Source: Cryptomeria japonica (Eukaryota > Streptophyta > Pinopsida > Cupressales > Cupressaceae). Taken from it: a stretch of DNA of 64,000 nucleotides. Below, in pieces: positions 44,309 through 56,254 of this stretch; the stretch's first letter is position 1; the number at the start of each line of letters is the position of its first letter. The notes beneath the pieces are model-generated. The model worked only from the letters and a program-made list of their open reading frames with translations, did no database searches and was not told where the DNA came from. Location of the stretch: NCBI RefSeq assembly GCF_030272615.1, contig NC_081409.1:527183475-527247474 (forward strand). Reading direction: 5' to 3'. The position numbers and the translations under genes are program-made.

Positions 44309-45608
44309 GATTGTATTCCTAATCTGTGGCAATATACCATTCAAATATCAAAAAATCAAAGAAAAAAATTGAAGAAGAAAAAAAATTCAAAAAAATTGAA
44401 AAATAAAAATCCAAAAAATGAAAAAATAAAAAATCCAAAAAAATCATCCTATGGTGAAAACTACCTTCGGTGGCGCCTTGGGCATGTATATATGGTGAAA
44501 AATTGGAAACAGGTGTTGTATGTAGGGGTAGTTCCACTATCCTTTTGCTTCTCTTATTGGCTTTCTCCCGATGTGATATTTTTCATTACTTGCTTCTATA
44601 AATTGCATTTGTACATATTTTCCTTGCTTGTCCTTTTCTGAGTTTTTGTGCAGTGATCTCCTAGTTGATTCTTCATGCACATAAGAGTTGTGTAGGTTTC
44701 TTGTACATAGTGTTATTCTTGTCCTATATAGGTTTTCTAGTTTGTCATGTATAGGCGTGCCTTGTATATAGGCTTGTTTTGCTATTAATATACGCACGTC
44801 GGTTGTGTTTCCAAGATCATACCTCATTCACTAGTTCTTCAACAATTATCTTTAAACATATTTGTCATCATGATCATATGAGGTTCTCTTTTTGTCAAAT
44901 CCATCTCGTTAATCCTTTATCCAATCATCAGTCTATGTAGGATACATCCTTCCTCTAGTCAGACAATATCCAATCTGCATTCGTCTGTCATCTTTTGGCA
45001 AAAGACATCTGAGACACTTGTGTTGGCTTTGATTCTTTTTTATCTTTGTTTATCTTTTGAGCACCTATGTTTTTGTGTCTTCTTAGTCGCCATGATCTTT
45101 CATATCATGGTGTGCCAGGAATAACAAATCAAGGGGTTTGATCTTGTTGGTTTTTATTTTGCTTGGTGTGTTTTTTATGTGTCCAATGTTGTTCCCTTGT
45201 GAGGTCTTGGCTAGCTCATTCTACTCTGGGGCATATTCCTTTGTTTGTGGTTTCTCTAGCATCGCTTCCACAACATTCACTTTAATTATGTGTGGTGCTA
45301 GACCAATGTTTTGTGTTTGTTTATTCGAGTTAGTCTATGTATTGTTTGTGAAAATCACCTTGGTTCCTCGTACCTTGTTACATCATATACAATGGTAAAT
45401 CAAAATAAGTGCTTGTTGTATGCTAACCTGGTTCCAAGGGTGCTCACGCTCCATGATCATTTCATACATATTATTCGTTGCATTTGCATTCACTCCTCTA
45501 TTCCTCTATCTGCTTGGGGCATTTTCTTGGTATCTATTCATTGAGTCGGTGGTGTCTTACTTTCTTTGCATTGATACTATGCTAGCACCACCACGAAGAG
45601 AGGCAAAA
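44309..45608 (+). other. Tat-I 3' tail between integrase and 3' LTR
   Basis: It opens with A-rich sequence like that after pol in Tat-II (33290-33350). A GGTGAAAAC-hairpin-GGCGCC motif is at 44453-44477 and a decayed copy at 44494. The rest is non-coding. No PMD-like sequence is seen, unlike Tat-II. A polypurine tract GAGAGGCAAAA ends it at 45608. Confidence 0.65.
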
Positions 45609-45745
45609 TGTACACTCCTAAATTTGATTAATTTAATTAATTGAATTTAACTATCATGATTGTGTCTTTAATTAAATAATTATGCATTATTTAATTAATT
45701 AGTGTTCCCTCCTTCTATCTAATTAATCTTATTATTTATGATATA
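45609..45745 (+). repeat. Tat-I 3' LTR, part 1
   Basis: It starts TGTACACTCCTAAATTTG after the polypurine tract. It is interrupted after ATATA (45741-45745) by element NA-2 and continues at 53815. Confidence 0.75.
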
Positions 45746-46944
45746 TGTTACTACTTATCAAATTGCCATTAGTTTTATATACAAAGTCATTCTATATACT
45801 CTAGTTGGTTACCACTACCGAAATGTTTAGTCGGTATGAATAGCCTAGTCGGTTACAGAAGGAAAACAGTCACAAAGCCCAGTATACACCGAGCTGTCTA
45901 CCGAGTGTTATTTCATGTCTACCAAGCAGTAAAGATAATACACCGAGTTGATATACACCGAGTGAAACGTGTTACCAGATTCATTGAACCTGGACACACA
46001 TATGAAAACATGTTACAAGATCGAGGCACACAGAACCATTATCACATTGGAAATTGCACATACAGATTTTGTATAATTTTGAGGTCATCTAACCAATGAA
46101 ATATTTTGCATGGTTATTTATTCGAGAAATCATGTTTGTAAGATCGAAGCAATGAATCAGATCACCGACATAAGAAGTCTATTTATACAACATGAATTTA
46201 GGGTTAGAAATATATGTGAATGTGAGAAATGTGTGTGCATATGTGTATGAAGCAAGAATTATGTGATACATGAGAAATCACAGAGTATTATGACTATTAC
46301 AGAGACACAGAGGTCACCGAGAAGGTTATCAGAGAACAGTCGAGGAACAGAGTAAACAGAAGGGTTTACTGAGTTACTTTATGAGTTACCGAGGTATGCT
46401 ATAGGCAAGGTAATCTTATTTTGAGCGCATAGAATCTGCTACAGCATTTCAAATGTAAAGTTGCAGATATTTGTAAAGTCTTATTGTAATATTTTGAAGT
46501 TGTAAGAGAAACCTTTAACAGGGTAAAAGACTCTAATCAAGTCTATAAATTGTAAATCCTCTAACCTAGTGCAGCATATATATAGTGTTGTAAAATCCTT
46601 TAGCAAGGTAGATCTAATAGATCTTGTTACTCCTAACAGGGTAAGCTATCAGAAATAGCTAAATATGTAGCTCTAACCGAGCACTCTTTATTATTGCAGT
46701 AGTGAAGTTGTGGGTGCCATCCCCACCACAGTTTTTCTCTCTAACCAAGAGTTTCTGCGTAACCAAAATATATGTGTTATGGAGTGAATCATGTATGATT
46801 GTTACTCATTTGTTTTAGCTTTATGTTATGTTACAGTAGTTTTTGGTTTATGCATAATAGTAAAGATATTATTGAGAAAAGGATTTGAAGTACTGATTCA
46901 CCCCTCCCCTCTCAGTACATTAGCTTTCCATATTGGGCCTAACA
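45746..46944 (+). repeat. NA-2 5' LTR (1199 bp)
   Basis: TGTTACTACTTATC to ..ATTGGGCCTAACA. Near its end it has the Copia box ATTCACCCCTCCCCTCTCAGT (about 46891 on) and CCCCACCACAGTTTTTCTC (about 46722). Confidence 0.9.
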
Positions 46945-46946
46945 AT

Positions 46947-46958
46947 TGGTATTAGAGC
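46947..46958 (+). promoter_or_regulatory. NA-2 primer-binding site
   Basis: TGGTATTAGAGC, one change from the tRNA-iMet complement TGGTATCAGAGC, two bases after the LTR. Confidence 0.8.
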
Positions 46959-47006
46959 TTGAATCTTGGAAAAGGGTTTAACTACCTAAAGAGAAAGATC
47001 TTATCA

Positions 47007-48359
47007 ATGGAAGGCTATAAACAATCTCGGAGGGTTGTGTATCTACAAGAAGAGCTGGATAATGCAAATCAAGTGATTGCAGACATGCAAAGGCAAATGC
47101 AAAAATCTCTGAAAGTAAGGAGAAGATTATCTGATGACTTGCAGGATTCTCAAGAGTTAGTGGAACAAATTGAGACATCATCTGAGAACAGTATATCTGA
47201 AGAAACTGAAGAAATGATTGGAATGTTGAAAGAAAAGAACAAAGCATTGGCTGATCAACTAAAAGCAATGAAAAGAGAACATGAACATTTCAGTACATAG
47301 ATGACTGAAAATATAAATGCATTAAGGATAGTTGAGGATAAAGCAAGAGATCTACAAAGAGAGAAACAACAACTTGAAGTCTTAGTATCTAATAAGAATG
47401 ATGAAATCATAAGGCTAACTGGTATTCAACAAAATCTGACAGATCAACTAGGTTATACACATCATGAAGCAAATCTGAAAGATGATGTGAATCAAGCATT
47501 GAAACTTGAAGTATCAAGGTTGAGAAATGAATTTGAAATAGAGAAGAAATCCAAGGAAACACTGAAGAAGAGTTATGAAGCATCAAAGATGTTGGATGAG
47601 CAACTGAACACAACACGAACCTACAAAGAAGGAGGACTCGGTTACAAAGGAAAAGACTCTATCAAGAAGGGAATCTACACTACTGAGAGAGGAGAATCAT
47701 CAAAAAAAGCTAGAAAAAAGAATAACATCAAAAGGAAGAAGCCTATTTGCTACTATTGTGGAAATCAAGGTCATATTGCCAACATGTGTCAAATCAGAAA
47801 AGGTAAGCAACTGAATACCACTAAGACCAATGGTTATTGTTACAATTGCAATAAATATGGTCACACATCTAATCAATGTAGGACAAAGTCTATTAACAAT
47901 TATCAAAAGGAAAAATTCAAAGGGTTTTGTAAAACCTGCAATAGATATGGACATAGTACTGAGAAGTGTTGGTTTAAGAAAAAAAAACACATGTGGTCTA
48001 CACACCGAGCAAATACTAGAGGTTACCGAACTCACACAGATCCTTATCAACAATATTCTGCAGTACCATGGGATTACAATACAAGGATATGGTGTGAATG
48101 TTGTGGAAGATATGGACATATCAGTGCCAACTGCTTTATAAGGTTTGGAATGAATAACTGAAGATCATGGAGAAATCCTGATATGGCATGTTTTCATTGT
48201 CACAAAGTTGGACACTTGGCTGGAGATTGCAGAGATCAACCTAGAGAAGACACTGAGGAAATAAAAGAGAAATTAAAGATGATTTGGAGAAAGAAGGAAA
48301 TTGTGTCAAATAAAGAAAGCACCTTACCTACCGAGTTAGGTGCTCCCACTCCAAATTAA
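47007..48359 (+). pseudogene. NA-2 ORF1: coiled coil plus five CCHC zinc knuckles
   Basis: Start MEGYKQSRRVVYLQEEL; about 450 codons in one frame. Residues about 5-210 are a long coiled coil. A basic patch (KKARKKNNIKRKK) follows, then five CX2CX4HX4C knuckles: CYYCGNQGHIANMC, CYNCNKYGHTSNQC, CKTCNRYGHSTEKC, CECCGRYGHISANC and CFHCHKVGHLAGDC. Two in-frame stops (TAG at 47298, TGA at 48159) break it; Gln and Arg codons fit these places. Common Copia gags carry a different N-terminal domain and one knuckle, as at 20255-21220. RNA binding is expected from the knuckles; packaging of its own RNA is inference. Confidence 0.8.
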
Positions 48360-48913
48360 TCGGTAAAGGTATGAAGGGACTGCATTCTCACAAGGTTAAA
48401 TCTTAAACAGTTCCTATTCCAGTATGTACTGAATTCAAAATCTGCATAGTAAGATGTAGTAGTAAGTTTGAAATTCTATCAAGTCTTTTGGAGCACTTTA
48501 CAGGAAAACTGTTAAGTCAGTGAATTCAAGAAGCCTGTCAAGTCAGTATATGAAGGAAATCTGGTTACTCGGTTAAAGCGCAAAAAAAAAGGGAAAGAAA
48601 GTTAAGAGAATCGAGTGCATTTAATGTCTTTGACCTAACTTGCACAGAGCTCGATAAGGTATTTTTGAGTACTTAAAAGGTTTTTTGCGTTCATTTTCAT
48701 TCACTAAGTTTTTGAGAAGCAGAGCAGAGCGAATCAAGGTGATCAAACCATCTTCAAAGCAAAATCTAAGGTATTTACATCGAATCTTATCGCATTGCTA
48801 AGCTGGTTTGCCGAACTCATTAAGTTGTTATTATCTGTTGAGTGTGAAGCGTTTGCCGTTTGTTAAGTTCTCAAACCCTAAGGTTCCTGTGTCAATTTTT
48901 ATCTAAAATCAAA
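48360..48913 (+). promoter_or_regulatory. NA-2 spacer between ORF1 and ORF2 with possible promoter
   Basis: 550 bp without ORF. CTTAAAAGG (48672-48680) is where NA-1 has TATAAAAGC. Both spacers have a GCATT(T)AATG stretch before it and TTTTTGAG(A/C) after. An ORF2 transcript of its own, or splicing, is possible. Confidence 0.35.
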
Positions 48914-51900
48914 ATGGCATCTAAGATCCAAGACCCCATTGTTGTCACAAATGTAGAAAATCCCTCACTAAAATACTCTTTGACTCCCAAAATTGCATCT
49001 GAACTAGATGACAAAACTACTTTTTCACTCATCCCGGATCGAGTCTTGTTAGTCGAGGATGTGAGATTCTTCACAAAATGTCGTGTTGAAGAACTCGATC
49101 ATGTTGAGATCAAAGATGCATATGATGAATTGTGCACAGATGGTAAAATGGATAGCAAGTATGAGCATATCAAAATCAAGGGATTGACTAAAGCCCTAAC
49201 CTATCCCCATGTGTTCAAACCCCAGTGGGTCAAGTTTGTACTAAGTTGAGTGCATGATGATTTCATGTGGCTACAAGAGCAACCGTTTAAGATCACTAAA
49301 GAAATAATTCATCTGATCAGTGGTTATCCTATCTATGATCATGCCTGAGCACAGAAAATGATATCATAGAAGGAATTGATTAGTTTGACTGGAGTTGACT
49401 TGGATTACAGAGGTCTGAAGTTGAACAATGTCACTGATCTTGAACTCAAATTTGCCATTAGAGTAATTGGTTACTGTTTCTTCCAATCGGCAAGGGAAAA
49501 TAGTGTACCCTATGCATCAGTGGACTTAGCATACAAAATTGTTAAGAAAGGCATGAAAATTGACTTGTGTGAAGTATGGCTGAAGAACTTGTTTGAAAAT
49601 CTGAACACAATCAGGAAGCTAAAGAAGAACAACACGGCAAATACTCTAAAATTTGGATCAGTACTTGTATGTATGTTTTTCTACTTTGAGAAGTTTTTCC
49701 AACAGTCGGTAAAGTTGTTTGGGAACTACACCGACCAATCACCCATCAGATCAATGACTTCATCAAGAAGTTAGGTGATAACTTTAATGATATAATGGAT
49801 GATTACTTCAGCAAGTTCCAAGAGAAAATGCATAACAGGTACCGGATTCCACCACAGCTGGTAGAAAAATACAAAGATGAAATATGTTTTGAGGTCAACA
49901 CCGATTATTGTTATGTGAATGTTGTGGAACCAAGGACTCAATCTTTGTCACCTATGGGTTACGAGATTGATTTTGATATCACACAACAGCACATTGATGC
50001 CTATCTATCATTGCCAAGGAATACTACTGAGCTGAGGTATGGAACCTATGAAGAGGTGAAGGAAAAAGTAAAAATGAGCATTGTAGTACCTAAGGCTACA
50101 AGAAAAGCTACAAAGATGATTAAGGCATTAACTGAGAAATTTGGAGAAGAGTCTTCCTCCACACCTGTCGAAGGAGTTCTAGCCATCACCGAAGAGGAGA
50201 CAGAAGCCCAAGAAGCAACCATAACACTTAGCACCGAATTGCCTAAGGGAAAAGTGTTGAAGAGAAAGAAACAAGACACTTCAATGGCCCTACCGACCCC
50301 TCCAAAAAAGAGACCTAACACAAGGGCATCTGCTACATCATCGAGTAAGAAACAAAAGACTGTTGTCATTCCTAAGGTAACTAGAACTTACAAGAAATCT
50401 ACTCGGAGACTCATTTTACCAAAAGAGTTGAGTGATACCGAATCTGAAGATGCAAATAAATTTCAGATTGTGAAAAGCAAGAAGGTAGATGTACATAGTG
50501 TAGAAATTTTTTGTAATAATCTAAAGGAATATGGTGGATTTGGTGGATTCAGATTTGTCAAATATGAATCCAGATCTACCGATGAAAAGAGGCAAATTGA
50601 AGAAGCTGTCATTTGCACACTTCTCAAATTCTGAGTGGTCCCATTAGAAGTATGTAATTCTATTCCTAAGGAATTATATGCACATATCGAAACCAAATGG
50701 CAATATGCCCTAGACTCGGAGAAACAAATCAGAGAAAGAAGTTTGGTGCATCTCTTTCCTGATATGTCGGTTGATGAAATAAAAGAACATCTAACAAACA
50801 ACCAAACTCAATTTACAGTAAAACAAAAGGCCTTGAAATTGATGAATGGCCTATATATAGAAGTGGAGAAGGAAACAAAAGAGCAATGGAAGACCATCTT
50901 TCGAAGAAAGCATGCTGGTGAACAATCTACAGTGGAAATAGTCGATGTCACTGACCAAGAGCCTGGTGTCACCGAGCAAGACCCTGCTGACACCATTCAA
51001 ATAGATGAAGATATCATGGATGCAGAGGCACCTGAATAAGAAATGATAGAAGGCAATGCTTATGCAAAACTTGTCTCCAGTGAATCTATTTTGGAACAAG
51101 TTCAGCCTTACCCACCGATCAATCAACCTGCTACAACCGAAGCTCCTCAGGCTACAGGTGAAGGCACCGAAGGTCAAAACAAACTTCTCAAGCACCTTCT
51201 AGCACGGAAAATGTTACAACTGAGACACCAAGCACTGAGACAACGAAGGACACTACCGAGGCTAAAGAAACTAACAAAAGTGTTGTCTCTACCGAGCAAC
51301 CTACCGAGGGTTCTCAACCCTCTCAAGCTATTATAGTGGTTCACCCGGTGAAAGGTAAAGAAAAGAAGTTGAAAAAGCATAGTTTCAAAATTGATTTATC
51401 AAAACCGATAGTGTTTCCCAATGTAGACATCTCCAAATTGAAAAGGCAAGCACTCACTAAATTCGGTGAACTGTGCAAAGCAAAGGCCGAACAGGAGAAG
51501 CAACTGGCCATACAAAAGAAGAATAAAGTACTTCAGAAGGTAAAGATCTTACTATCAGATATGCTACCTTCAGCTATAGTATCAACCGATGCAGCCATCC
51601 ATATTCAATTGGATGAACTCCTAAATCAGATTGAGACATCTGGAGTAGGTGCATCCGAATACTTGAGCAAACTAAAAGACAAGGAGCTAACTGCTAAAAT
51701 GATAGAGGAAGTACAAAAATCCATTGTTGTTGGCAAGGTAAAACTTGTCAAATTTATTGCTGAGTTGTACCCTCAACTCAAGCACATTCTTTCATTATTT
51801 CAGAAACTTTGCACATTTTCTTTGTTTCTTAAGGATATTAAGAATAAAACAGAAACAATTGAGAAAGAGATCACCGATCTCTCAAATAAGTTGACCCCGG

Positions 51901-52244
51901 AGCCCAATTCAGTTCAGAATTTTTATACTAAGCTACAACAACTCATGGTTCAACAATTGGAACTGAGGAATGAAGAACACAAGATCAGGATGGACATAAT
52001 GACACTTCAAACATTATTCCTTCCTCATCTTTCATCTGTTCAAGAACAGCTAACCCGAGCCACTTATCTCTCTACTACACAAGAGGGAAGCACTTTAGAT
52101 GGCTTAATTTCATTATTGGTCGATATTAATGCACATAATTCTTTAATGGACAGTGTAAAGGATGCACTCTCTGTCACTCTCACCGAAGACAAGACAAAGT
52201 ACAAATCCATTTATGATCAGTTGCCACCTCCCAATGGTAACTAA
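48914..52244 (+). pseudogene. NA-2 ORF2: large protein of unknown function, broken
   Basis: Start MASKIQDPIVVTN at 48914; about 1100 residues through two frameshifts (about 49700-49740 and about 51178) and stops near 49247, 49345, 49364, 50632 and 51037. The N-terminal domain matches NA-1 ORF2. Next comes a segment around KEIIHLISGYPIYDH (49300-49345). Then comes a Thr/Lys-rich, basic middle (50080-50420, with PPKKRPNTR and SSKKQK, nuclear-signal-like) and Pro/Thr/Glu-rich sequence (50930-51330). The last part (51400-52240) is helical with coiled-coil character. No pol or known enzyme motif is seen. It sits where pol sits in Copia elements. I do not recognise it. Confidence 0.6.
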
Positions 52245-52628
52245 ATTTTGATGTTTGTCAAAAAGGGGGAGTATATCAGAGTATATCATCAAGAGTATAT
52301 ATAGCATCAAAGTACACAATGGGAGTGTATAGTATTCAAAGTATCAAACAACTAGAGTGTAGTATACAGGGGGAGTATACCGAGCAGAGAATGAGTAGAA
52401 TATGCAGAGTATCCAAGAGCAGTGAACCGAGCAATGAACAGAGGAAAGAACAGTGATTACAGAGTTTTGTACAGCATATTGATAAGGGGAGTATATTTGA
52501 TTATACTATTTCAATGACTAATGTATATACTGCATGTTTAGTCAAATTTTGTAAAGTATACAGATTTTTGAGTAATGACTTTGAAAGTAGTTTTGTCAAA
52601 CATCTCAACTAATGTCAAAAGGGGAGAT
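52245..52628 (+). other. NA-2 3' non-coding region and polypurine tract
   Basis: Purine tracts AAAAAGGGGGAG (about 52260), CAGGGGGAG (about 52368) and AAGGGGAG (about 52484) resemble the true tract CAAAAGGGGAGAT (52616-52628) next to the 3' LTR. Otherwise there are repeats of GAGTATA(T/C) type. Confidence 0.6.
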
Positions 52629-53809
52629 TGTTACTACTTATCAAATTGCCATTAGTTTTATATACAAAGTCATTCTATATACTCTAGTCTGTTACCACTA
52701 CCGAAATATTTAGTCTGTATGAACAGCCTAGTCGGTTACAGAAGGAAAACAGTCACAAAGCCCAGTATACACCGAGTTGTCTACCGAGTGTTATTTCATG
52801 TCTACCGAGCAATAAAGATAATACACCGAGTGAAACGTGTTACCAGATTCATTGAACCTAGACACACATATGAAAATGTGTTACAAGATCGAGGCACATA
52901 GAACTGTTATCACATTGGAAATTGCACATACAAATTTTGTATAATTTTGAGCTCATCTAACCAATGAAATATTTTGCATGGTTATTTATTCAAGAAATCA
53001 TGTTTGTAAGATCGAAGCAATGAATCAGATCACCGACATAAGAAGTCTATTTATACAACATGAATTTAAGGTTAGAAATATATGTGAATGTGAGAAATGT
53101 GTGTGCATATGTGTATGAAGCAAGACTTATGTGATACATGAGAAATCACAGAGTATTATGACTGTTATAGAGACACAGAGGTCACCGAGAAGGTTATCAG
53201 AGAACAGTCGAGGAACAGAGTAAACAGAAGGGTTTACCAAGTTACTTTATGAGTTACCGAATGCTATAGGCAAGGTAATCTTATTTTGAGCACATAGAAT
53301 CTGCTACAGCATTTCAGATGTAAAGTTGCAGATATTTGTAAAGTCTTATTGTAATATTTTGAAGTTGTAAGAGAAACCTTTAATAGGGTAAAAGACTCTA
53401 ATCAAGTCTATAAATTGTAAATCCTCTAACCAGGTGCAGCATATATATAGTGTTGTAAAATCCTTTAGCAAGGTAGATCTAACAGATCTTGTTACTCCTA
53501 ACAGGGTAAGCTATCAGAAATAGCTAAATATGTAGCTCTAACCGAGCACTCTTTATTATTGCAGTAGTGAAGTTGTGGGTGCCATCCCCACCACAGTTTT
53601 TCTCTCTAACCAAGAGTTTCTGCGTAACCAAAATATATGTGTTATGGAGTGAATCATGTATGATTGTTACTCATTTGTTTTAGCTTTATGTTATGTTACA
53701 GTAGTTTTTGGTTTATGCATAACAGTAAAGATATTGTTGAGAAAAGGATTTGAAGTACTGATTCACCCCTCCCCTCTCAGTACATTAGCTTTCCATATTG
53801 GGCCTAACA
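52629..53809 (+). repeat. NA-2 3' LTR (1181 bp)
   Basis: Same ends as the 5' LTR. The main difference is loss of one TTGATATACACCGAG-like unit near 52822. Confidence 0.9.
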
Positions 53810-53814
53810 ATATA

Positions 53815-54451
53815 GTCCTCCTTTAATTAATTAAATCTGGAAAAATATCCCAAATATATTAAACCATGTAAATATCCTCATTTTTGGGGGAACCAAATTT
53901 CCTAAAATTTGGGAAAATATCCCAAATATTCTAAGTTACGAAAATATCCTCATTTTTGGGGGAACCAAAAATATTTTCATTTTTTGAGAACCAAATTTCC
54001 TAAAATTTGGAAAAATATCCCAAATATCCTAAACCATAGGAATATCTCTATTTTGTAATCTCTTTTGGAATAGAACCTTCCAATTTGGGTGTCTCATTCC
54101 CAAATAGGCATGTGTCCTCAAGAACGCTTGTCATTATTTTCCATGACACTTGCCCTTCTCAAGGACACATGTCTCATTTACTCAACCTTATCCTCTTTCC
54201 CTCACCATATGTGTGCACAATCCCAAATATCTTGAATTTCCTGATTTTTGGGGAAATTTCCTCAAATTTGGGGAAATACCCTAATTATCTTGATATTTGG
54301 AAATATTTTCATATTTGGAATGAAAACTTCTTATTTGGTTGTCTCTCTCTCAAATAGACATGTGTCCTCAAGGACACTTGTCATTCTTTTCCATGACACT
54401 TTCCCTTCTTAAGGAAACTTGTCATTTCCATCCATGACACTTGTCATTCTC
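53815..54451 (+). repeat. Tat-I 3' LTR, part 2
   Basis: It continues from 45745 after NA-2. It has three copies of GGGAAAATATCCCAAAT-type sequence (about 53839, 53911 and 54009), each able to fold on itself, and repeats of ATGACACTTG(T/C)C. A solo LTR follows. Confidence 0.65.
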
Positions 54452-55585
54452 TGTAATACCCTAAAATTGGTCACTTAAACCATGGGCCCCTAATCTCGAC
54501 AACATCACCAAGGTCCTAACCAAAGGCAATTAAATCAACTTTGAGCACACAATTAATTAATTCTTCAATCATCAAATGTCACATGGCAAGAAATTATTCT
54601 ATATTAATTAAATCATTCCAAGAAAATCATTTTGATCAATTATCCTATTTAATTTATTAAATATCCTAGCATATTTAATTAATAAATAAATTCACCATTT
54701 AATCATAAAAAAAGAATTAATTTATCATAAAAGAGGAATAAAAATACAAAGCAAGAGTTAAATTGAAAATAAAATAAAAGAATTGAATTGAGGGAGAAAT
54801 CAAACTTGAGATATTATTTTCTTTCTTCTAAATTGAGAACTTGAAATCAGAAAAACAATTAAATGAATTATTAATCATTCTCTAAAATTGGAACTCAAAG
54901 CTTTTGAGAAAAGAAGTTCATTTGCATTGAAAAGACTCTTTTCTTGAATAAATCAAAGAATTGCCTATTTTTATCTCAAGTGCATGGAATTAATCGAATT
55001 ATATCTCTAATGCAAACTCAAACTTATAAGCTGAATGCCTTTCAATTCAACTATACGTGGAATTTATCTCAAGGTTAACTGAATCTGATTTCTCAATTAT
55101 TTCAATTATCCTAAATTGTGCTTTTTCTTGATCTCTCTTGTGATTCTCTGTAAATTTAGTCTTCATCTCTCATTCAAAACACCTTGGAGATTTACTGTTA
55201 TTATACAGTTTTTGCTCTGGAGTCATTGAAGATTTTGTCCTTGCTTTTTGAGATTATTGCATCTTAGTTTAATTTATTTTTGCATATTTTATGATTGCTT
55301 GAATTCATATAGCTTACTATTCATCCATCTAGCATAATCTTGCATCCATTTAGCTTAATATCATGCTCATATAGATTAAATCCTTCGTCTTGGTGTAGTC
55401 TAGTCACTAGTATTGCTTATACAAATCTGAGAGCAATTTTATACTTGCATCTTTTAGAAGGAAATTGGTCGATTTGTTATGGTTTTATTATTCATGCTTA
55501 TATCTATCTAACCATACATGTAATGACTTAATTGAAGTATTGTGTCTTGCAGCTTACAGACTTATTCCACTTTTTCACACACACA
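54452..55585 (+). repeat. Solo LTR (1134 bp)
   Basis: TGTAATACCCTAAAATTGG to ..TTTTTCACACACACA, flanked by TTCTC on both sides (54447-54451 and 55586-55590). The surrounding LTR sequence reads through when it is removed. No coding sequence. The family was not identified and the orientation is taken from TG..CA ends only. Confidence 0.7.
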
Positions 55586-55590
55586 TTCTC

Positions 55591-56090
55591 AAGGACAAGT
55601 GTCTCATTTTCATTCCTCTTCTTCTCCCATCTTCGCCTATTTATTCCCCTCATTTTCCTTCAAAATCCATCCACTTTAATTTTCATATTGTTATAATGCT
55701 AATTTAATTACTCACATCCATACACTTTGCATGTCATTTTAGCTTCATCTAGCCTGCATAGTTGTCATCATAGAGCAAATCTTGCATCCTTGGAAGCACG
55801 AAATTGAGAACACATCATATCGAAGGACAATTAAATCAAAGGAACAAAATGGATTTTTCATTTATATTTGTTTTTGTCAATTATGCTTCGTTTATCCCCT
55901 TTTAGCATCATAATCTTGAGTGTTTAAATAATTTGTGTGTGTTAGGTTTTTATCTTTGTTATTTGAATCATCTTTACTTCACACTCACATTTTTACTCAC
56001 ACATAGAGTGTTTAAATAATTTGTGTTTTTAGGTTGTTATCTTTGTTATTTGAATCATCTTTATTTCACACTCACATTTTAACTCACACA
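55591..56090 (+). repeat. Tat-I 3' LTR, part 3, with terminal duplication
   Basis: It aligns with 4108-4502. The last 87 bp (GAGTGTTTAAATAATTTG to ..ACTCACACATA) occur twice in tandem (about 55918-56005 and 56006-56092), while the 5' LTR has one copy. Confidence 0.7.
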
Positions 56091-56254
56091 TAGATTATTC
56101 TTTGGTTTGATTTCTCTAATCGTTTAACCTTCGAATCTTTTCTTGATCTACATCTTTATGCCCTATCATCCCAGGGGCATGTTTTAATGTGATTTTCATT
56201 AATATCTTATTTGAAACAATGCTTTAAATCACATTGTATCAAAGAGGGAAAAAA
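56091..56254 (+). other. 3' end and polypurine tract of another Tat element
   Basis: GGGGCATG, then GAAACAATG and CACATTGTATCAAAGAGGGAAAAAA, aligns with the last 100 bp before the Tat-II 3' LTR. It is the 3' tail of a Tat element directly before the Tat-III LTR, so that LTR has internal sequence on both sides. Confidence 0.6.

Larger units (their letters stand above)
45746..53809 (+). mobile_element. NA-2: complete two-gene non-autonomous Copia-type element (8.06 kb)
   Basis: 5' LTR 45746-46944, primer site, ORF1 (47007-48359), spacer, ORF2 (48914-52244), polypurine tract, 3' LTR 52629-53809. Target duplication ATATA lies at 45741-45745 and 53810-53814. Neither ORF shows protease, integrase, RT or RNase H. 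The primer site and LTR boxes are Copia-type, so it probably used a Copia element's enzymes. The LTRs differ by a few bases and an 18-bp length difference, so insertion is fairly young. Confidence 0.88.
4108..56090 (+). mobile_element. Tat-I: old Ty3/Gypsy (Tat-type) element, interrupted by nested insertions
   Basis: The pieces read in order across the insertions: 5' LTR end (4108-4502), leader, gag (6492 on), protease, G-patch linker, RT (to 11975), RNase H, second RNase H and integrase (38957-41230), 3' tail (44309-45608) and 3' LTR (45609-45745, 53815-54451, 55591-56090). The two RNase H domains and the PR-RT-RH-aRH-IN order are typical of the Tat lineage. Stops and frameshifts occur throughout, so it is dead. 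LTR starts TGTACACTCCTAAA and ends ..ACTCACACA. The left part of its 5' LTR lies outside the window, beyond NA-1. Confidence 0.8.

Noticed and set aside
51336-52244. Envelope-like protein at the end of NA-2
   Set aside because: No signal peptide or membrane segment; the sequence is a charged, helical continuation of ORF2.
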